A stretch of DNA of 64,000 bases, from positions 1,645,137 through 1,709,136 of the forward strand of contig NZ_CP021106.3 in the NCBI RefSeq assembly GCF_000355765.4, in the 5' to 3' direction. The notes under the pieces are model-generated. The model did no database searches and was not told the DNA's origin. It worked only from the letters and a program-made list of their open reading frames with translations. Every line of letters begins with the position of its first letter. Position 1 is the stretch's first letter. Shown here one piece after another: positions 1 to 10,974 of the stretch. Origin of the DNA: Nitrosospira lacus (GTDB taxonomy: Bacteria > Pseudomonadota > Gammaproteobacteria > Burkholderiales > Nitrosomonadaceae). Position numbers and translations under genes: made by a program.

Positions 1-1915
1 GGCCGAGGTTGCGTTTTTTCAGCTTGAACCAGGCCATAATCATGGCCGGACCCGAAATCAGCAACATCAGACCGAATATGGCCAAGGGTATCTGCCAGAA
101 TTTCAATCCCAGTATCCCGCTGACCAGCGAGGCGAGAATCCCGCCGATAGCGCCGAGCGCGAGGCCTATCGCGGCAAAGATCCCGGCGAATTTGCCTACA
201 TCGAAGGGGGGCTTGGGCGGCGGAGGGGGGGTGCCCGCCGCTATGGGTGTGCCGGTTTCCACCGCCGCCTTGATCAGTTTCTCATCCGCCGCCGCGGCCT
301 TCGATGAAGCCAGTTTTTGCAGTTGCTCGCTGATAAATTTGCTCAGTTTTTTATAAGGCGACCAGAATGCCTGCCGAATGCTGATCGGATGATCAAGGAT
401 ACGCACTATCGTGGCATCCCAGTCCTGGCCTTTCCGGTCATAGAAAATGCCGTTCCGGCCAACCATGAGAAAATCGGAATCACCGGCCGTGAAGGCGGCG
501 GCGATACTCATTTTCTCCGCGCCGCCGTTGCGCACACAATCGCAATACGCCAAGTACAAGCCGCTCATGTTGGCGAATTCCGCATGCTTGCCGATATCCT
601 CGACCCTGACACAAAGATCGCAGCTGCGTCCATCCAGATACAATGTGCCCAGCTGGAATATTGCCTTGTCTCTCCCGGTATAGAAGCTGCGGAACGATGC
701 GAAATTATTTACCAGATTGAATAAATCGCGGTTATAGCGCAACAATTTTTCCACCGAGCGGATAGCCTTGACCTCGGTTTCCACCGCTTTGTCCCGGCCG
801 ATTAAATTATCGATTGCCTGCTTGTGTCCGCCGCCGGAAATCTCGCGCAAGCGCTTCCCGCCAAGCGCCTCCGCGGAACAGACCGGTTTCGTACTTTGCC
901 ATGCATCGAAAGCCTCAAACTTGAGGCAAAGCGCAGCCCACTCAGCAGCGAAAAGGCTGTCCTTTCTGCCGAATAACGGAACGATGGCTTGCTCATACAA
1001 GGCATCCACCTGTTTCTGCCAGGCGGGATTGACCCCGGAGATTAATGGCAAGGGCTTGTCAGGTTCCACCGTCGCCAGCGGGAAATTCGCTATATCTGTG
1101 TTTTGCGCCGATAACGTTTGCGCGGCGATATTCTGATAATCCTCTGCCGAACGGCTTAACGGCTCCGCCGCGCGTGCATCATAAGCAGCCAGCTGGCAGC
1201 GCGTGAAGTAGTCGCTGACCTTGTCTCGGATGGCATGAAAAGCGTCGGCGGCCGCTTGCGTCTTCTCGCCGAGAAACCGGATATCGGTATTACCATTCGC
1301 GCTGGCTTGCCAGTCCGAATAGGCGGCAACTTCGGCAAAGAAGGCATCACTGATTTCCTGGTCAAGGCCCGCGTTCCCGCTCAAGTCGGCGACGGAGCCG
1401 CGGCACTTGACAATGTCTTCGACGGTCTCACGCAATCCCGCATCCGAGATCTGGCCGGCATGAATCACGCCGTCGCCGTTGAATTCCAGGCCCGCGACAA
1501 ATTTCTCGACGTCGGCCATGTCCGCAAGGGAAATCTCTGCCGCATCGGCTTTACCCAGACATTTAAGAATGTACTGTGCTGAAACAAGTATCTGTTGTCC
1601 TTCTTCACTGCTATCGTCTATATCGGTTAAAGCCAGAGAATCAGAACCCTTGACCAACAGATCGGCATTTTTCAGCAAACCGCCTGCCCAGGCGATGGCT
1701 GAGAGGACCTCGTTTGCATGTACATGTGCATCCCCATCATGGTCGATCAAGTCGAGGGTTCTATTGTCGAATTCTATCCCGCGTGTCGGACAACTCAGCG
1801 CCACCCATAACTTCTGATCCAGTTCCTTTAAAGCCAGCAGATCCGCGCCACTATCGATTTGCACCTGATCGAAGCCACCTGCCCGGAAAAAATGCCATGC
1901 ATGTGAGGAAGTCAT
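1..1915 (-). CDS. Large unidentified protein with EF-hand-like loop and C-terminal membrane segments (3' end off window)
   Basis: An open frame of 638 codons runs from ATG at 1915 to the window edge without a stop, so the C-terminus is missing. The start has an AAAGGA ribosome site about 7 bases upstream and a consensus-like promoter beyond it. Near residues 58-69 the loop DHDGDAHVHANE fits the EF-hand pattern DxDxDGxxxxxE; a poorer loop (FNGDGVIHAGQ) lies near residue 145. The middle is soluble and charged, with several cysteines. A proline-rich stretch (GTPPPPPKPP) then leads into two strongly hydrophobic segments close to the window edge (about residues 575-630), separated by a short glycine- and leucine-rich loop. 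I do not recognise the family. The layout suggests a calcium-responsive protein anchored in the membrane by its C-terminus, but that is inference. It is transcribed away from the LapD-like gene, 113 bases downstream of it. Confidence 0.75.
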   Translation of the reverse strand, partial: MTSSHAWHFFRAGGFDQVQIDSGADLLALKELDQKLWVALSCPTRGIEFDNRTLDLIDHDGDAHVHANEVLSAIAWAGGLLKNADLLVKGSDSLALTDIDDSSEEGQQILVSAQYILKCLGKADAAEISLADMADVEKFVAGLEFNGDGVIHAGQISDAGLRETVEDIVKCRGSVADLSGNAGLDQEISDAFFAEVAAYSDWQASANGNTDIRFLGEKTQAAADAFHAIRDKVSDYFTRCQLAAYDARAAEPLSRSAEDYQNIAAQTLSAQNTDIANFPLATVEPDKPLPLISGVNPAWQKQVDALYEQAIVPLFGRKDSLFAAEWAALCLKFEAFDAWQSTKPVCSAEALGGKRLREISGGGHKQAIDNLIGRDKAVETEVKAIRSVEKLLRYNRDLFNLVNNFASFRSFYTGRDKAIFQLGTLYLDGRSCDLCVRVEDIGKHAEFANMSGLYLAYCDCVRNGGAEKMSIAAAFTAGDSDFLMVGRNGIFYDRKGQDWDATIVRILDHPISIRQAFWSPYKKLSKFISEQLQKLASSKAAAADEKLIKAAVETGTPIAAGTPPPPPKPPFDVGKFAGIFAAIGLALGAIGGILASLVSGILGLKFWQIPLAIFGLMLLISGPAMIMAWFKLKKRNLG

Positions 1916-1963
1916 GATCTATCCTTTTGATAGGCGGGGTATAAAACTGTAGAGTATGGGAAA

Positions 1964-1992
1964 GTTATAGATAGAATATTCCAATATGTCAA
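1964..1992 (-). promoter_or_regulatory. Sigma-70 promoter for the large unidentified protein
   Basis: On the minus strand, TTGACA (1992-1987) and TATAAC (1969-1964) are separated by exactly 17 bases. The -35 is perfect and the -10 matches 5 of 6. The implied start lies near 1957, giving a leader of about 40 bases before ATG at 1915. The gene therefore need not be co-transcribed with the LapD-like gene upstream. Confidence 0.7.
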
Positions 1993-2028
1993 GGTATGGT
2001 CCGGATCGATGCCTGAAGCAAGAAGGCC

Positions 2029-3966
2029 TCATTTCACGCCGGGTCCGGTAACGCCATCAAGGCCCAGTTTTATCAATGTTCTCTGTTCGGCCTCATTTTG
2101 CACGCCGACGGCAATGATGATGATCCCAATGCTGTGGGCCAGGCTGCACAAACCTCTCAGGAACTTCTGATTGTTTTTTTTCTGATGGATGCCACGCACG
2201 AAGCTGGGGTCGATCTTGAGATAGTCGAGACCGAGATCGGTGAGTTTCTGGAATTCACCGAAATGGTGGCCAAAGTGCTCTATGCCGATACGGCAGCCAA
2301 GGCCCTTGAAGGTGCGGCAGAAGTCACGGAAAGCCTCAAGCTCTCGGAAAGCTCCGTATTCCGGCACTTCAAGCCAGAGCCGGCGGCATAGTTGCGGATA
2401 TTGGCCCAGCAACTGGGCCAGCTTATTGCGGAAACCCCAATCGGTGATCGTTTCGACGGAGAGGTTGACCGCGAGTTCACCGGCTTGAGACTGCAAAGGT
2501 TCAAGGGCGTGACGAACGACATTCAGATCGACCGGCCCGGTGAGATTGAGGCGGGCGGCGATGGCGATGAAATTGCCTGCAGCCAGCCACTTTCCGTCGC
2601 GCTGGGTCTGGAGGCGTATAACGGCTTCCTGGTGCAGTTGAATTCCGGCCGGATCAACCACCGGGTGCAGCACCAGCTTGAAGCGGTCTTCATTCAATGC
2701 GTCGTCGATGATATGGCGCCAGTCGCCGATATTGGCTGCAGCTACAAGAGAAGAGTTGCTGGAGGATTGGCCGGTGATAACATGCCAGGCATTGACGCCT
2801 TGCCTCTCGGCAGTGGCCAGCGCAGTGTCGGCTCTGGCGAGCAGTTCATCAGGCTTGTCTCCGTGTTGATAGCGGATAGCGCCAATGTGGCAGAAGTCGG
2901 CGACTTCACCATCGGTTTGGGACGGCAGCGCGGTGAGTTCCAGGGTTAATTGATTTGCGAATTGACCGGCATGATCGACATTCGGAATGATCAGTCCAAA
3001 ATCCGACCCGTTCAGACGGGCGGCGAGACGATCCGGCGTCTCGCTGGCAATGTTACCTATAAGCGAGCCAACCTGACAAAGCAGATTGTTGGTCCCGGTG
3101 TGACCAAGTCTGCGGTTGATTTCCGCCAGATCGTTGAGGCGTATGATAAGAAGGATGCCGCTTTGTGCATTGCCTGCGGCGGCTTCATTGACAGGCGGCA
3201 ATATGCTGCGGAGGTGACTCATGAAGTAGTCACGGTTGGCCAGGCCGGTAACGGGATCATGATGAATTTGCTTATGCAGGGCTTCCAGGCGCGAAGTCTC
3301 CTCGATGAACCTGTTATGCAGGCGTCTTACCAGGTCATTTATGGCGCGAGCAACGCTGCGCAGCTCCGGTATGCGGGGTTCGGATATGGTGAGAAAGCGC
3401 CGTTCCGTAATGGCCTCAGCCTGGGCAACCATCGCCGCCAGCGGCCGTTTGATGCGATGCAGTATCAGCATGCCGATGAGTCCGCTTAGGGCACCCGCTA
3501 TCAGAAACCAGATTATCAGTGTTTCAGTCTGCTCCCAGAGAGCCTGGTGGGCGAGATGAGTTTGACTGACCACCTTGACGACGCCAAACTGCATCCAGCT
3601 GTTCGAGATCTGGGCACGGCCTGCTACGGCCTGTATGGGGAAGAGATCGATAAACCATCCCGGAACGGCGGTGTCTACCCGGTCTTGTGCCCGCTCGGCG
3701 ACTACTGTGCCATCGGGGGAAGTGATCGAAATAGTCTCATACTGACCGCTATCGAAAAGTGCCGAAATCTGCAGCCCGATCGTAGTGGGGTCCTTGCTCA
3801 GTTGAGATATGGAGAGCGCAAGGGAATTGGCGCTATCGACGTTTTTTCGATGAAGCTGCTGTTCAAGATAGCTTCGCGTGCTTTGCATGCTTACAGCAAA
3901 GCTGCCTATAAAACTTGTCAGGGTGACCAGTATAACGGCCAGCCAGAGTTGTCGAAAAAGAGACAT
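2029..3966 (-). CDS. lapD: LapD-like c-di-GMP receptor (degenerate GGDEF-EAL membrane protein)
   Basis: The 645-residue protein has a membrane helix at about 8-28, a periplasmic LapD/MoxY-type domain to about 145, a second helix at about 149-169, a HAMP segment, a GGDEF-like domain (about 235-395) and an EAL-like domain (about 410-640). Both output domains look non-catalytic. The GGDEF signature reads NGSDF. EAL reads EAV. The conserved DDFGTG of active phosphodiesterases reads EHFGHH, losing metal-binding aspartates. This is the pattern of LapD, an inner-membrane receptor that binds c-di-GMP and sequesters the periplasmic protease LapG, so that a large surface adhesin is retained. No lapG or lapA-like gene is visible here. 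A related GGDEF/EAL receptor of another branch is the main alternative. Confidence 0.85.
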   Translation of the reverse strand: MSLFRQLWLAVILVTLTSFIGSFAVSMQSTRSYLEQQLHRKNVDSANSLALSISQLSKDPTTIGLQISALFDSGQYETISITSPDGTVVAERAQDRVDTAVPGWFIDLFPIQAVAGRAQISNSWMQFGVVKVVSQTHLAHQALWEQTETLIIWFLIAGALSGLIGMLILHRIKRPLAAMVAQAEAITERRFLTISEPRIPELRSVARAINDLVRRLHNRFIEETSRLEALHKQIHHDPVTGLANRDYFMSHLRSILPPVNEAAAGNAQSGILLIIRLNDLAEINRRLGHTGTNNLLCQVGSLIGNIASETPDRLAARLNGSDFGLIIPNVDHAGQFANQLTLELTALPSQTDGEVADFCHIGAIRYQHGDKPDELLARADTALATAERQGVNAWHVITGQSSSNSSLVAAANIGDWRHIIDDALNEDRFKLVLHPVVDPAGIQLHQEAVIRLQTQRDGKWLAAGNFIAIAARLNLTGPVDLNVVRHALEPLQSQAGELAVNLSVETITDWGFRNKLAQLLGQYPQLCRRLWLEVPEYGAFRELEAFRDFCRTFKGLGCRIGIEHFGHHFGEFQKLTDLGLDYLKIDPSFVRGIHQKKNNQKFLRGLCSLAHSIGIIIIAVGVQNEAEQRTLIKLGLDGVTGPGVK

Positions 3967-4116
3967 TGAACGCCCGATTTTTTTTATTTCTTTAAGTTAA
4001 AGCGGATTCTGTCTCAATAAGCTGAGTAACGTGAGGCAAAGGTTATCACGGAGTGGGCAGCGGTTTCAATTTTGAGCTGCCGCCACTCCCCTGGAACGGG
4101 AGGTTTTTGATTACAT

Positions 4117-5040
4117 ATGCATACCGCCTTCATATCCCATCCCGATTGCCTGCTGCACGATATGGGCGCCTATCACCCTGAGCGTCCGGCGCGGCTCAAG
4201 GCCATTGAGGACGAGTTGATCGCTTCCGGCCTGATGGGCCGGCTGGAACGTCATGCTGCGCCATTGGCAACCCTCGAACAATTGAAACGCGTGCACACGC
4301 CGGAGTATATCGCTTCACTGGCCGCCACGGCGCCCTCCACCGGAATCACGTATCTCGATCCGGATACTGCGATGAATCCGCACAGCCTTGCAGCGGCTTT
4401 TCGTGCCGCAGGGGCGGTGATTCTGGCAACCGATCTCGTGATCGGCGAGCATGCGGAAAACGCTTTTTGCAGCGTTCGCCCACCGGGCCATCACGCGGAA
4501 CATGACCGGGCGATGGGTTTTTGCCTCATCAACAATATTGCGGCCGGAGTCGCCCATGCCATCCAGGCGCATGCCTTGGAACGCATTGCGGTAGTGGATT
4601 TCGATGTGCACCATGGCAACGGTACCGAGGATATTTTTCGAGACGATCCGCGCGTCATGATGGTTTCCACTTTTCAGCATCCCTTCTATCCCTACTGCGG
4701 GGTTGCGGGACGTTCCGAACGCATGGTCAATATCCCGCTGGCAGCCGGCAGCAACGGCACCGCCTTCCGTGCAGCGGTGAGCGAGTGCTGGCTGCCGGCG
4801 CTCACGAAGTTCAGGCCCCAGATGTTATTTGTTTCCGCGGGCTTTGACGCGCATCGGGACGATGACCTGGCTTCATTGAATCTGCTGGAGGCTGATTACG
4901 CTTGGGTGACAGAACGAATAAAGGAGATTGCGCGTCAATATGCCGGCAATCGGATTGTATCGGCTCTGGAAGGGGGATATGCGTTACCCGCGTTAGGGCG
5001 AAGCGTGACTGCCCATTTGAAAGTTCTGAGTGGACCTTGA
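4117..5040 (+). CDS. Histone deacetylase family protein (acetylpolyamine/acetoin-utilisation type)
   Basis: The 307-residue protein is a complete zinc-dependent deacetylase of the arginase-deacetylase fold. The tandem catalytic histidines lie in RPPGHHAE (H125, H126). Zinc ligands are D163 and H165 in DFDVHHGNGT and D244 in SAGFDAHRDD. The transition-state tyrosine is Y288 in LEGGY. GFCLINN after the His pair is also typical. Bacterial members act on acetylated small molecules, polyamines or proteins; the substrate cannot be read from the sequence. A stop codon three codons upstream fixes the ATG at 4117, although the GGAGG lies unusually far (about 13 bases) from it. It stands alone between divergent lapD and the sensory cluster. 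Confidence 0.93.
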   Translation: MHTAFISHPDCLLHDMGAYHPERPARLKAIEDELIASGLMGRLERHAAPLATLEQLKRVHTPEYIASLAATAPSTGITYLDPDTAMNPHSLAAAFRAAGAVILATDLVIGEHAENAFCSVRPPGHHAEHDRAMGFCLINNIAAGVAHAIQAHALERIAVVDFDVHHGNGTEDIFRDDPRVMMVSTFQHPFYPYCGVAGRSERMVNIPLAAGSNGTAFRAAVSECWLPALTKFRPQMLFVSAGFDAHRDDDLASLNLLEADYAWVTERIKEIARQYAGNRIVSALEGGYALPALGRSVTAHLKVLSGP

Positions 5041-5202
5041 CCGGGATCAGCGCCTTGAAATCGTCGAGAGAGATATTTCTTGCGGGATTTATTCCGTAAG
5101 GCGGCCATTGTGTCTATGATAAGAGGGTCGGTGAGATTATCTGTCTGATTGTCCGGTTATCTGAAGGACGGATTCTTGTCGTACGGGGGAAGATCAAGTT
5201 TG

Positions 5203-6486
5203 ATGGGCAGCTATAAAACGCGCGTTCTCCTTATTCTCCTGGCTGTCCTGCTGGTCGCCAGCGTTCTGATATGGCGGCAGCACTCGGCCGCGGAGCTGAG
5301 CATCAGGGTGGGGATATTGCATTCCCTGTCAGGTGTCCTGGCGCCGAGTGAAAAACCCCTGGTGGATGCGCTCCAGCTAGCGATTGAGGAGGCCAATGCG
5401 GCGGGTGGCGTCAATGGCCGGAAGATCGAGGCCATGGTGGTCGATTGCCGCTCCGATCCTGTTTATTGTGCCGAGCAGGCTGAGCGCCTGATTACCATGG
5501 AGCACGTGCAGGCGCTGTTTGGCTGCTGGACGTCGGCCTGCCGCAAAGCGGTGAAGTCGGTTGTGGAAAAACATCATCACCTGCTCTTTTACGCGCTGCA
5601 GTACGAAGGAATGGAGCAATCGCAGGAGGGCATGAGACAGTCGCCCAACGTCCTCTACGGCGGGGCAGTGCCCAACCAGGTGATCATGCCGGCCGTTCAC
5701 TGGGCGCTGAGTCATCTCGGCAAGGCGGGTAATCGCAATAAACGCGTCAAGCGAATCTATCTGGTGGGATCGGATTATGTCTTTTCACGCGTGGTGCATA
5801 TCCTCATAAAGGACCTGCTGGCCGCACATGGTGCGGAAGTGGTGGGGGAGCGATATCTGCCCCTGGGCCACGTTGATATGGATGAGCTGGCGACGGATAT
5901 CCTTGATCAGCGGCCAGATATGGTATTGACTACCATCAATGACACCGACAATGCCGGGTTCTTTCAGGCGATCGCCAAAAGCGGAATTGTTCCGGATGAA
6001 ATACCCGTCTTGTCGTTCAGCATTACCGAGGTGGGGCTGACAGCTCGGGATTTCCAGACGATGACGGGCCATTATGCCGCGCGAAGTTATTTTCAAAGCA
6101 TCTCGTCCCCCAAGAATCAGGCTTTCGTGAACCGGTTTCGCGACCGCTTTGGTCAGCATGCCGTGATAGACGGTCCCATGGAAGCCTCTTATGTCAATAT
6201 GCAGATATGGATTAATTCCGTGCTCGAGGCGGGTTCCGGCAACGTGACCCAGGTGCAGCGCACGCTTCTGCGCCAGAGTCTGCCCGCCCCGGAAGGGGTG
6301 GTGTCGGTCGATCCCATCACGCATCATGTATGGAAGGTGGGGCGCGTCGCCAAGGCTCGCGACGACGGTCAATTCGATATTGTCTGGGAATCGGGGCGCC
6401 CGCTTGAACCTGCGCCATTTCCCACCTACCGGTCCCTCGAGGAGTGGAATCGGCTGCTGGGGGCGATTTCCGGGTGGGAGCCATGA
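5203..6486 (+). CDS. Membrane-anchored UrtA-like urea/amide-binding protein (sensor component)
   Basis: The 427-residue protein begins with a single hydrophobic helix (about 9-24) and continues as a periplasmic branched-chain/amide-type binding protein. It follows the urea-binding protein UrtA through many signatures: [65 protein letters not shown] and [10 protein letters not shown]. No ABC permease or ATPase gene is nearby. Instead the stop overlaps the start of a hybrid histidine kinase by four bases (ATGA). The helix lacks a lipobox cysteine, so a membrane anchor is likelier than a lipoprotein. I infer that it presents urea or a short amide to the kinase and does not take part in uptake. 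The start was moved from an upstream TTG at 5149 to ATG at 5203 because the hydrophobic segment then begins the protein. Confidence 0.85.
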   Translation: MGSYKTRVLLILLAVLLVASVLIWRQHSAAELSIRVGILHSLSGVLAPSEKPLVDALQLAIEEANAAGGVNGRKIEAMVVDCRSDPVYCAEQAERLITMEHVQALFGCWTSACRKAVKSVVEKHHHLLFYALQYEGMEQSQEGMRQSPNVLYGGAVPNQVIMPAVHWALSHLGKAGNRNKRVKRIYLVGSDYVFSRVVHILIKDLLAAHGAEVVGERYLPLGHVDMDELATDILDQRPDMVLTTINDTDNAGFFQAIAKSGIVPDEIPVLSFSITEVGLTARDFQTMTGHYAARSYFQSISSPKNQAFVNRFRDRFGQHAVIDGPMEASYVNMQIWINSVLEAGSGNVTQVQRTLLRQSLPAPEGVVSVDPITHHVWKVGRVAKARDDGQFDIVWESGRPLEPAPFPTYRSLEEWNRLLGAISGWEP

Positions 6487-9400
6487 AATTTACCTCACTC
6501 ACACAGCGCTTCGCGGTGTGGTTCATGGGTGTTTCTTTGCTGCCCATCCTGATAATTGGTTACAGTCTGCTGCGCACGTTTGAAATAGAGATGCAGAAAA
6601 CGGCCATTCAACAAGTCTCGGCCATAGCGGACATGAAAGCGGAGCAGATCGACAGCTATCTGCGTGAGCGACTTCTCGATGCCAGGGTGATACAGACAGA
6701 TAGCGCCATACGTGCGGCCATGCGCGAATTTGCCCGGGTATATGCCCTCAGCGGGTGGAAATCCGAGGCCTATCGTCTACTGGATGCCCAATACCGCGAG
6801 CAATTCAAACGTTTTGTAGAGGAAGCCGATTACTATGATTTGTTTCTGATTTCACCCGAGGGTGACATCGTGTATACCGACGCCCATGAATCTGATTTTG
6901 CCACCAACCTGATTACCGGTCCCTACCGGAACAGCGGCCTGGGGGTTGTGACTCGCGAAGCGCTGGATACATTGCAAAGCAGCGTCTCGGACTTTGAACA
7001 CTATGAGCCTTCGCGCGGCAGGATAGCGGCTTTCATGGCGTCTCCCATCGTGGTTGAGGGGAAACTTGAAGGTGTACTGGCGCTACAGATCTACAGCGAA
7101 CGCGTGTTCCAGGTGGTGCAGGATAACGTCGGGCTGGGGGCCAGCGGCGAAACCGTGCTCACCCGGGCTCTGAATCAGCGCACTGCGCTGGTGATTGCTC
7201 CATTGAAACATGAGCCCAATGCAGCGCTGGAACTGAAGATACCTCTGAATAACGCGCCGTTTGCGGTGATTACCCAGAGTGGTCTGCATGGCGAGCGCGG
7301 AGGCGGCCTGAAAATGGATTACCGCGGCAAGGAGGTGGTCGCGGCATGGCGGTATCTGCCTCGCATGAACTGGGGCATCGAGGTCAAGATGGATGCAGAC
7401 GAGGTATTCGCTTTCCTGCAACGGGTGCGCACGCTCAGTTTGCTGATTCTCGGCCTGACGCTCCTGGCGGCCATCCTGGGCGCAATCTTGTTTAGCCGGC
7501 GTGTTGTCACCACGCTGAAGAATCTCAGCTACAGCGCCCGGCACATTGCCGCCGGCAATTTGCAGCAACGCGTGCCGGTGGCGGGATGGGACGAGATCGG
7601 GCAACTCGCCAGCACCTTCAATACCATGACGGAACGCCTGAATGCCAGCAACCGGGAAAGGGAAGGCGCGGAAAATAATCTGCGGCAACTCAATCAGGAT
7701 CTGGAAACCAGGGTTGCGGCGCGCACCGCCGATCTGGAGCGTGCCAATGCAGCCCTCATCAGCAAGGAGGAGGAAACGCGTTCCATCGTCGAGCACATGG
7801 TGGATTGCATTATTACCATCGACGATAAAAGCATCATTCGTTCCGTCAATCCTGTTATCGAAAAACTCTTTGGTTACACCCGCGATGAAGTGATTGGCCA
7901 GAATATTTCGCTGATCATGCCAGAACCTCATCGCAGCGGCCACGATGGCTATATCGAGAGGTACTTCCGGACCGGACGGGGCCGCTGCGAATTCGATCAC
8001 ATTCTCACGCTTGAAGTCGAGGGATTGCATAACATCGGGATGGGCCGAGAAGTCGTGGGGCGGCACAAAAATGGGGAGCCTGTCGACCTGTATGTCGCGG
8101 TCAGCGAATATTTCGTGGGGGGAAAACGCTATTTCACGGGTGTTCTTCGTGATATCCACGAGCGCAAGCAGGTGGAGCAGGCTTTGCGCGGAAGCGAGCA
8201 GCGTCTTCGAGCCATCGTGGACAATCTGGCTGCCCTCGTCGGCGAAACGACCCCCGACGGAGTTTTCGTGGAGATCAACCGCACCGCCCTGGAGGTGGGC
8301 GGCCTGCGGAGCCAGGACGTCATTGGCAAGCGGCTCGATGAGACATGGTGGTTCTCTTATAACCCGGAAGTGCAGAGACAAACCCACGAGGATATTGAAC
8401 GGGCTCAGGGGGGTGAGGTAGTGCGCCGTGATGTCGAGGTGCGTATTGCCAACGGCGGTCTTATGACGATCGATTTCATGCTCGTGCCGGTCCGCGACGC
8501 CGAAGGCCGGGTGGTTAAGCTGATACCTTCAGGCGTTAATATCAGCGAAAGAGTCCGTATCATGAAAGACCTGGAGCAGGCCCGGCTGGATGCCGAGCAA
8601 GCCAACCAGGCAAAATCGATTTTTCTTGCAGCCATGAGCCATGAGATACGCACTCCCATGAACGGTGTGATCGGCATGGCGGACGTGTTGCAGCAAACCA
8701 GCCTCAGCGGCTATCAGATGGAAATGGTCGATCTGATCCGTGAATCGGCTTTTGCCCTGCTGGAAATCATTGACGATATTCTCGATTTTTCCAAGATTGA
8801 GGCGGGCCGGCTGGAGATCGAAGAAGCACCCATGTCGGTGGTGAACGTGGTGGAGAAGGCCTGCAACATGCTGGAAAGCCTGGCTTCGAGAAAGGGAGTG
8901 GAACTCACCTTATTCCTCGATCCGGCGATTCCCGATGAAGTTCTCGGCGATGCGCTGCGCCTGCGTCAAGTGCTGGTCAACCTGGCCAATAATGCCATTA
9001 AATTTTCCAGCGGGCAGCATGAGCCGGGCCGGGTGTCGGTACGCGCGTTACTGGCGGGTCATAACCTGGATCAGGTGACGGTGGAGTTTCAGATATCCGA
9101 CAATGGCATCGGCATGAGTGAGGAGACCCAGGCGCGACTCTTCACCTCCTTCACCCAAGGGGATGCTTCCACCACGCGCCGGTTTGGCGGTACCGGTCTG
9201 GGATTGGCCATTTCCCATCACCTGGTGCAGTTGATGGGGGGGAAAATTACAGTACAAAGCGCATTGGGCAAGGGCTCCATTTTTACCGTGCGTTTATCCT
9301 TCGTGCCACTGCCAGCCAAACCTTTGGGTGCCAAGGTTGTGGATCTGACCGGCGTCTCCTGTCTGGTACTGGGCGATGAAAAGGGGTTGAGCGACGATCT

Positions 9401-10610
9401 CGCCGTATATCTGAAACACAGCGGTGCCACCGTTGAGCGGGTGTCGGATCTGGCGGCCGCGCGGAAACGAATCGACACTCTGCCATCCGGCTTATGGTTG
9501 CTTGTCATCGACGCGGGACATGATGTACCACCGGTCGAGGAATTGCGCGCCGCCTGCCGTTCCCGGCCCGATCTCGATCCACATTTCGTGGTTCTTGAGC
9601 ATGGACATCATCAGCCCGACATCGAGCCTCGCTTCGTTGTAATCCGGCGTGGGCGCCGCCGTCATGAGCGCTCCGAAGCGGTGGATACCGTCACGCTGGA
9701 CGGCGACGTCATGCACCGCGACGCCTTTCTTCGAGCGGTGGCTATCGCGGCAGGGCGAATGCATGAGGAAGCAGAAGCGCAGCAGGCCGACAAGGTCGAA
9801 GCGGCGGTTGTGCCATCACGCGATAAAGCGATGCGTGAAGGCACGCTGATCCTGGTGGCTGAAGACAACGAGATCAATCAGAAAGTGATCCGACAGCAGC
9901 TCTCCCTGCTCGGTTATGCGGCGGATATCGCCGGAGACGGCAAGGAAGCGCTGAAACGCTGGGAGAGCGGCCACTACGGAGTGTTGCTCACCGATCTGCA
10001 TATGCCGGAAATGGATGGCTACCAGTTGACCGCGGCCATTCGCAGCGCCGAACGGGGCGAGGTTCGCGTTCCCATCATCGCGTTCACCGCGAACGCCCTC
10101 AAGGGAGAGGCCGAGCACTGCCGCGAGATTGGCATGGATGACTATCTGAGCAAGCCGGTGCAGCTTGCTCACCTGAAAGCAGTATTGCACAAATGGTTGC
10201 CGGTTCCCAAGTCCGGTGCCCAGGCGCCTGCGGAAACCGCTATTCCCGCCACGCCAGCGACCGCGCAAAGATCCATGGATGTGAGTGTCCTCGAAGCGCT
10301 GGTGGGAAACGACCCGGCGATAATCAGTGAATTTTTGCGGGACTTTCGTGCCAGTTCGGCCCGAATAGCGGCAGATTTGCGTACCGCCGCGCAGGCGGGA
10401 GACGCGGCAACGGTCGGCGCGGCGGCCCACAAACTCAAGTCATCGGCTCGTTCGGTGGGAGCATTGGTATTGGGCGATCTATGTGCCGACATGGAAAAGG
10501 CGGGGAAGGCGGGCGACATCGACGCGGTGAAAGCGCTGATGCCACGCTTCGAAGCGGAATTGGCTGTCGTGAACAGTTATATTGATTCGTTGCACGGAGC
10601 GCCTGAATGA
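6483..10610 (+). CDS. Hybrid sensor histidine kinase (dCache-like, HAMP, two PAS, HisKA, HATPase, REC, Hpt)
   Basis: The 1375-residue inner-membrane kinase contains, in order: helix 1 (about 10-30), a periplasmic sensor of about 280 residues, helix 2 (about 320-340), HAMP, a coiled coil, PAS1 (about 430-560), PAS2 (about 570-695), HisKA with phospho-acceptor H720 in [11 protein letters not shown], HATPase with [10 protein letters not shown] and GTGLGLAI, a degenerate receiver-like stretch (about 955-1085), a complete receiver with phospho-acceptor D1171 in [12 protein letters not shown], and an Hpt domain with H1316 in [11 protein letters not shown]. The full His-Asp-His relay is present. PAS1 resembles the haem PAS of FixL, with H487 and R522. 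The start at 6483 gives a 4-base overlap with the UrtA-like gene. The likely phosphorylation target is the REC-EAL protein downstream; that pairing is inferred from position. Confidence 0.92.
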   Translation: MKFTSLTQRFAVWFMGVSLLPILIIGYSLLRTFEIEMQKTAIQQVSAIADMKAEQIDSYLRERLLDARVIQTDSAIRAAMREFARVYALSGWKSEAYRLLDAQYREQFKRFVEEADYYDLFLISPEGDIVYTDAHESDFATNLITGPYRNSGLGVVTREALDTLQSSVSDFEHYEPSRGRIAAFMASPIVVEGKLEGVLALQIYSERVFQVVQDNVGLGASGETVLTRALNQRTALVIAPLKHEPNAALELKIPLNNAPFAVITQSGLHGERGGGLKMDYRGKEVVAAWRYLPRMNWGIEVKMDADEVFAFLQRVRTLSLLILGLTLLAAILGAILFSRRVVTTLKNLSYSARHIAAGNLQQRVPVAGWDEIGQLASTFNTMTERLNASNREREGAENNLRQLNQDLETRVAARTADLERANAALISKEEETRSIVEHMVDCIITIDDKSIIRSVNPVIEKLFGYTRDEVIGQNISLIMPEPHRSGHDGYIERYFRTGRGRCEFDHILTLEVEGLHNIGMGREVVGRHKNGEPVDLYVAVSEYFVGGKRYFTGVLRDIHERKQVEQALRGSEQRLRAIVDNLAALVGETTPDGVFVEINRTALEVGGLRSQDVIGKRLDETWWFSYNPEVQRQTHEDIERAQGGEVVRRDVEVRIANGGLMTIDFMLVPVRDAEGRVVKLIPSGVNISERVRIMKDLEQARLDAEQANQAKSIFLAAMSHEIRTPMNGVIGMADVLQQTSLSGYQMEMVDLIRESAFALLEIIDDILDFSKIEAGRLEIEEAPMSVVNVVEKACNMLESLASRKGVELTLFLDPAIPDEVLGDALRLRQVLVNLANNAIKFSSGQHEPGRVSVRALLAGHNLDQVTVEFQISDNGIGMSEETQARLFTSFTQGDASTTRRFGGTGLGLAISHHLVQLMGGKITVQSALGKGSIFTVRLSFVPLPAKPLGAKVVDLTGVSCLVLGDEKGLSDDLAVYLKHSGATVERVSDLAAARKRIDTLPSGLWLLVIDAGHDVPPVEELRAACRSRPDLDPHFVVLEHGHHQPDIEPRFVVIRRGRRRHERSEAVDTVTLDGDVMHRDAFLRAVAIAAGRMHEEAEAQQADKVEAAVVPSRDKAMREGTLILVAEDNEINQKVIRQQLSLLGYAADIAGDGKEALKRWESGHYGVLLTDLHMPEMDGYQLTAAIRSAERGEVRVPIIAFTANALKGEAEHCREIGMDDYLSKPVQLAHLKAVLHKWLPVPKSGAQAPAETAIPATPATAQRSMDVSVLEALVGNDPAIISEFLRDFRASSARIAADLRTAAQAGDAATVGAAAHKLKSSARSVGALVLGDLCADMEKAGKAGDIDAVKALMPRFEAELAVVNSYIDSLHGAPE

Positions 10611-10974
10611 ACTTTCGGAAGATTTTCGGAAGGAGGTGTCACGGCCGGCCGGTGGCAGGAGGGAGAATGGAGGGTCTGATGGGCGAAGAAGACGGGGGCT
10701 CGGATAGTGCGGTCGCGCAAGGAGCAGCAGCGTGTCTCGAAGGAAGCGCAACCCTGCAGCGGGATACGGGAGCCAGGAGTGTGGTCCCGGCATCTCCGTC
10801 CTCGCAAGGCCGACCGCCCGAAAACACCATCCCATTCGGCTTGCTGGTAAAATCGGACGCACACCGCGTTGCGCTCCCTGGCATCGCAGGCAAGGCAGGA
10901 CCTGTGTCATGCGTTATATAGAAAAAAAATTACGCGGCTGTTTTGACGAATAACGATCCGAAGGAAAAAATACC
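10611..10974. other. Intergenic region without a convincing gene
   Basis: This 364-base gap separates the kinase from the REC-EAL gene. A 104-codon frame starts with an ATGA overlap at 10607, but its arginine/glycine-rich translation resembles no family I know, and competing frames are open on both strands. I see no clear terminator or promoter. Confidence 0.5.

Noticed and set aside
7083-8387. A 434-codon minus-strand frame opposite the kinase gene
   Set aside because: It lies wholly inside a gene with clear PAS and HAMP content; the translation has no recognisable domain and is explained by GC-rich codon structure.
10607-10921. A 104-codon frame starting with an ATGA overlap at the end of the kinase gene
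   Set aside because: Low-complexity G/R/P-rich translation, no homology recalled, and equally long frames on the other strand.
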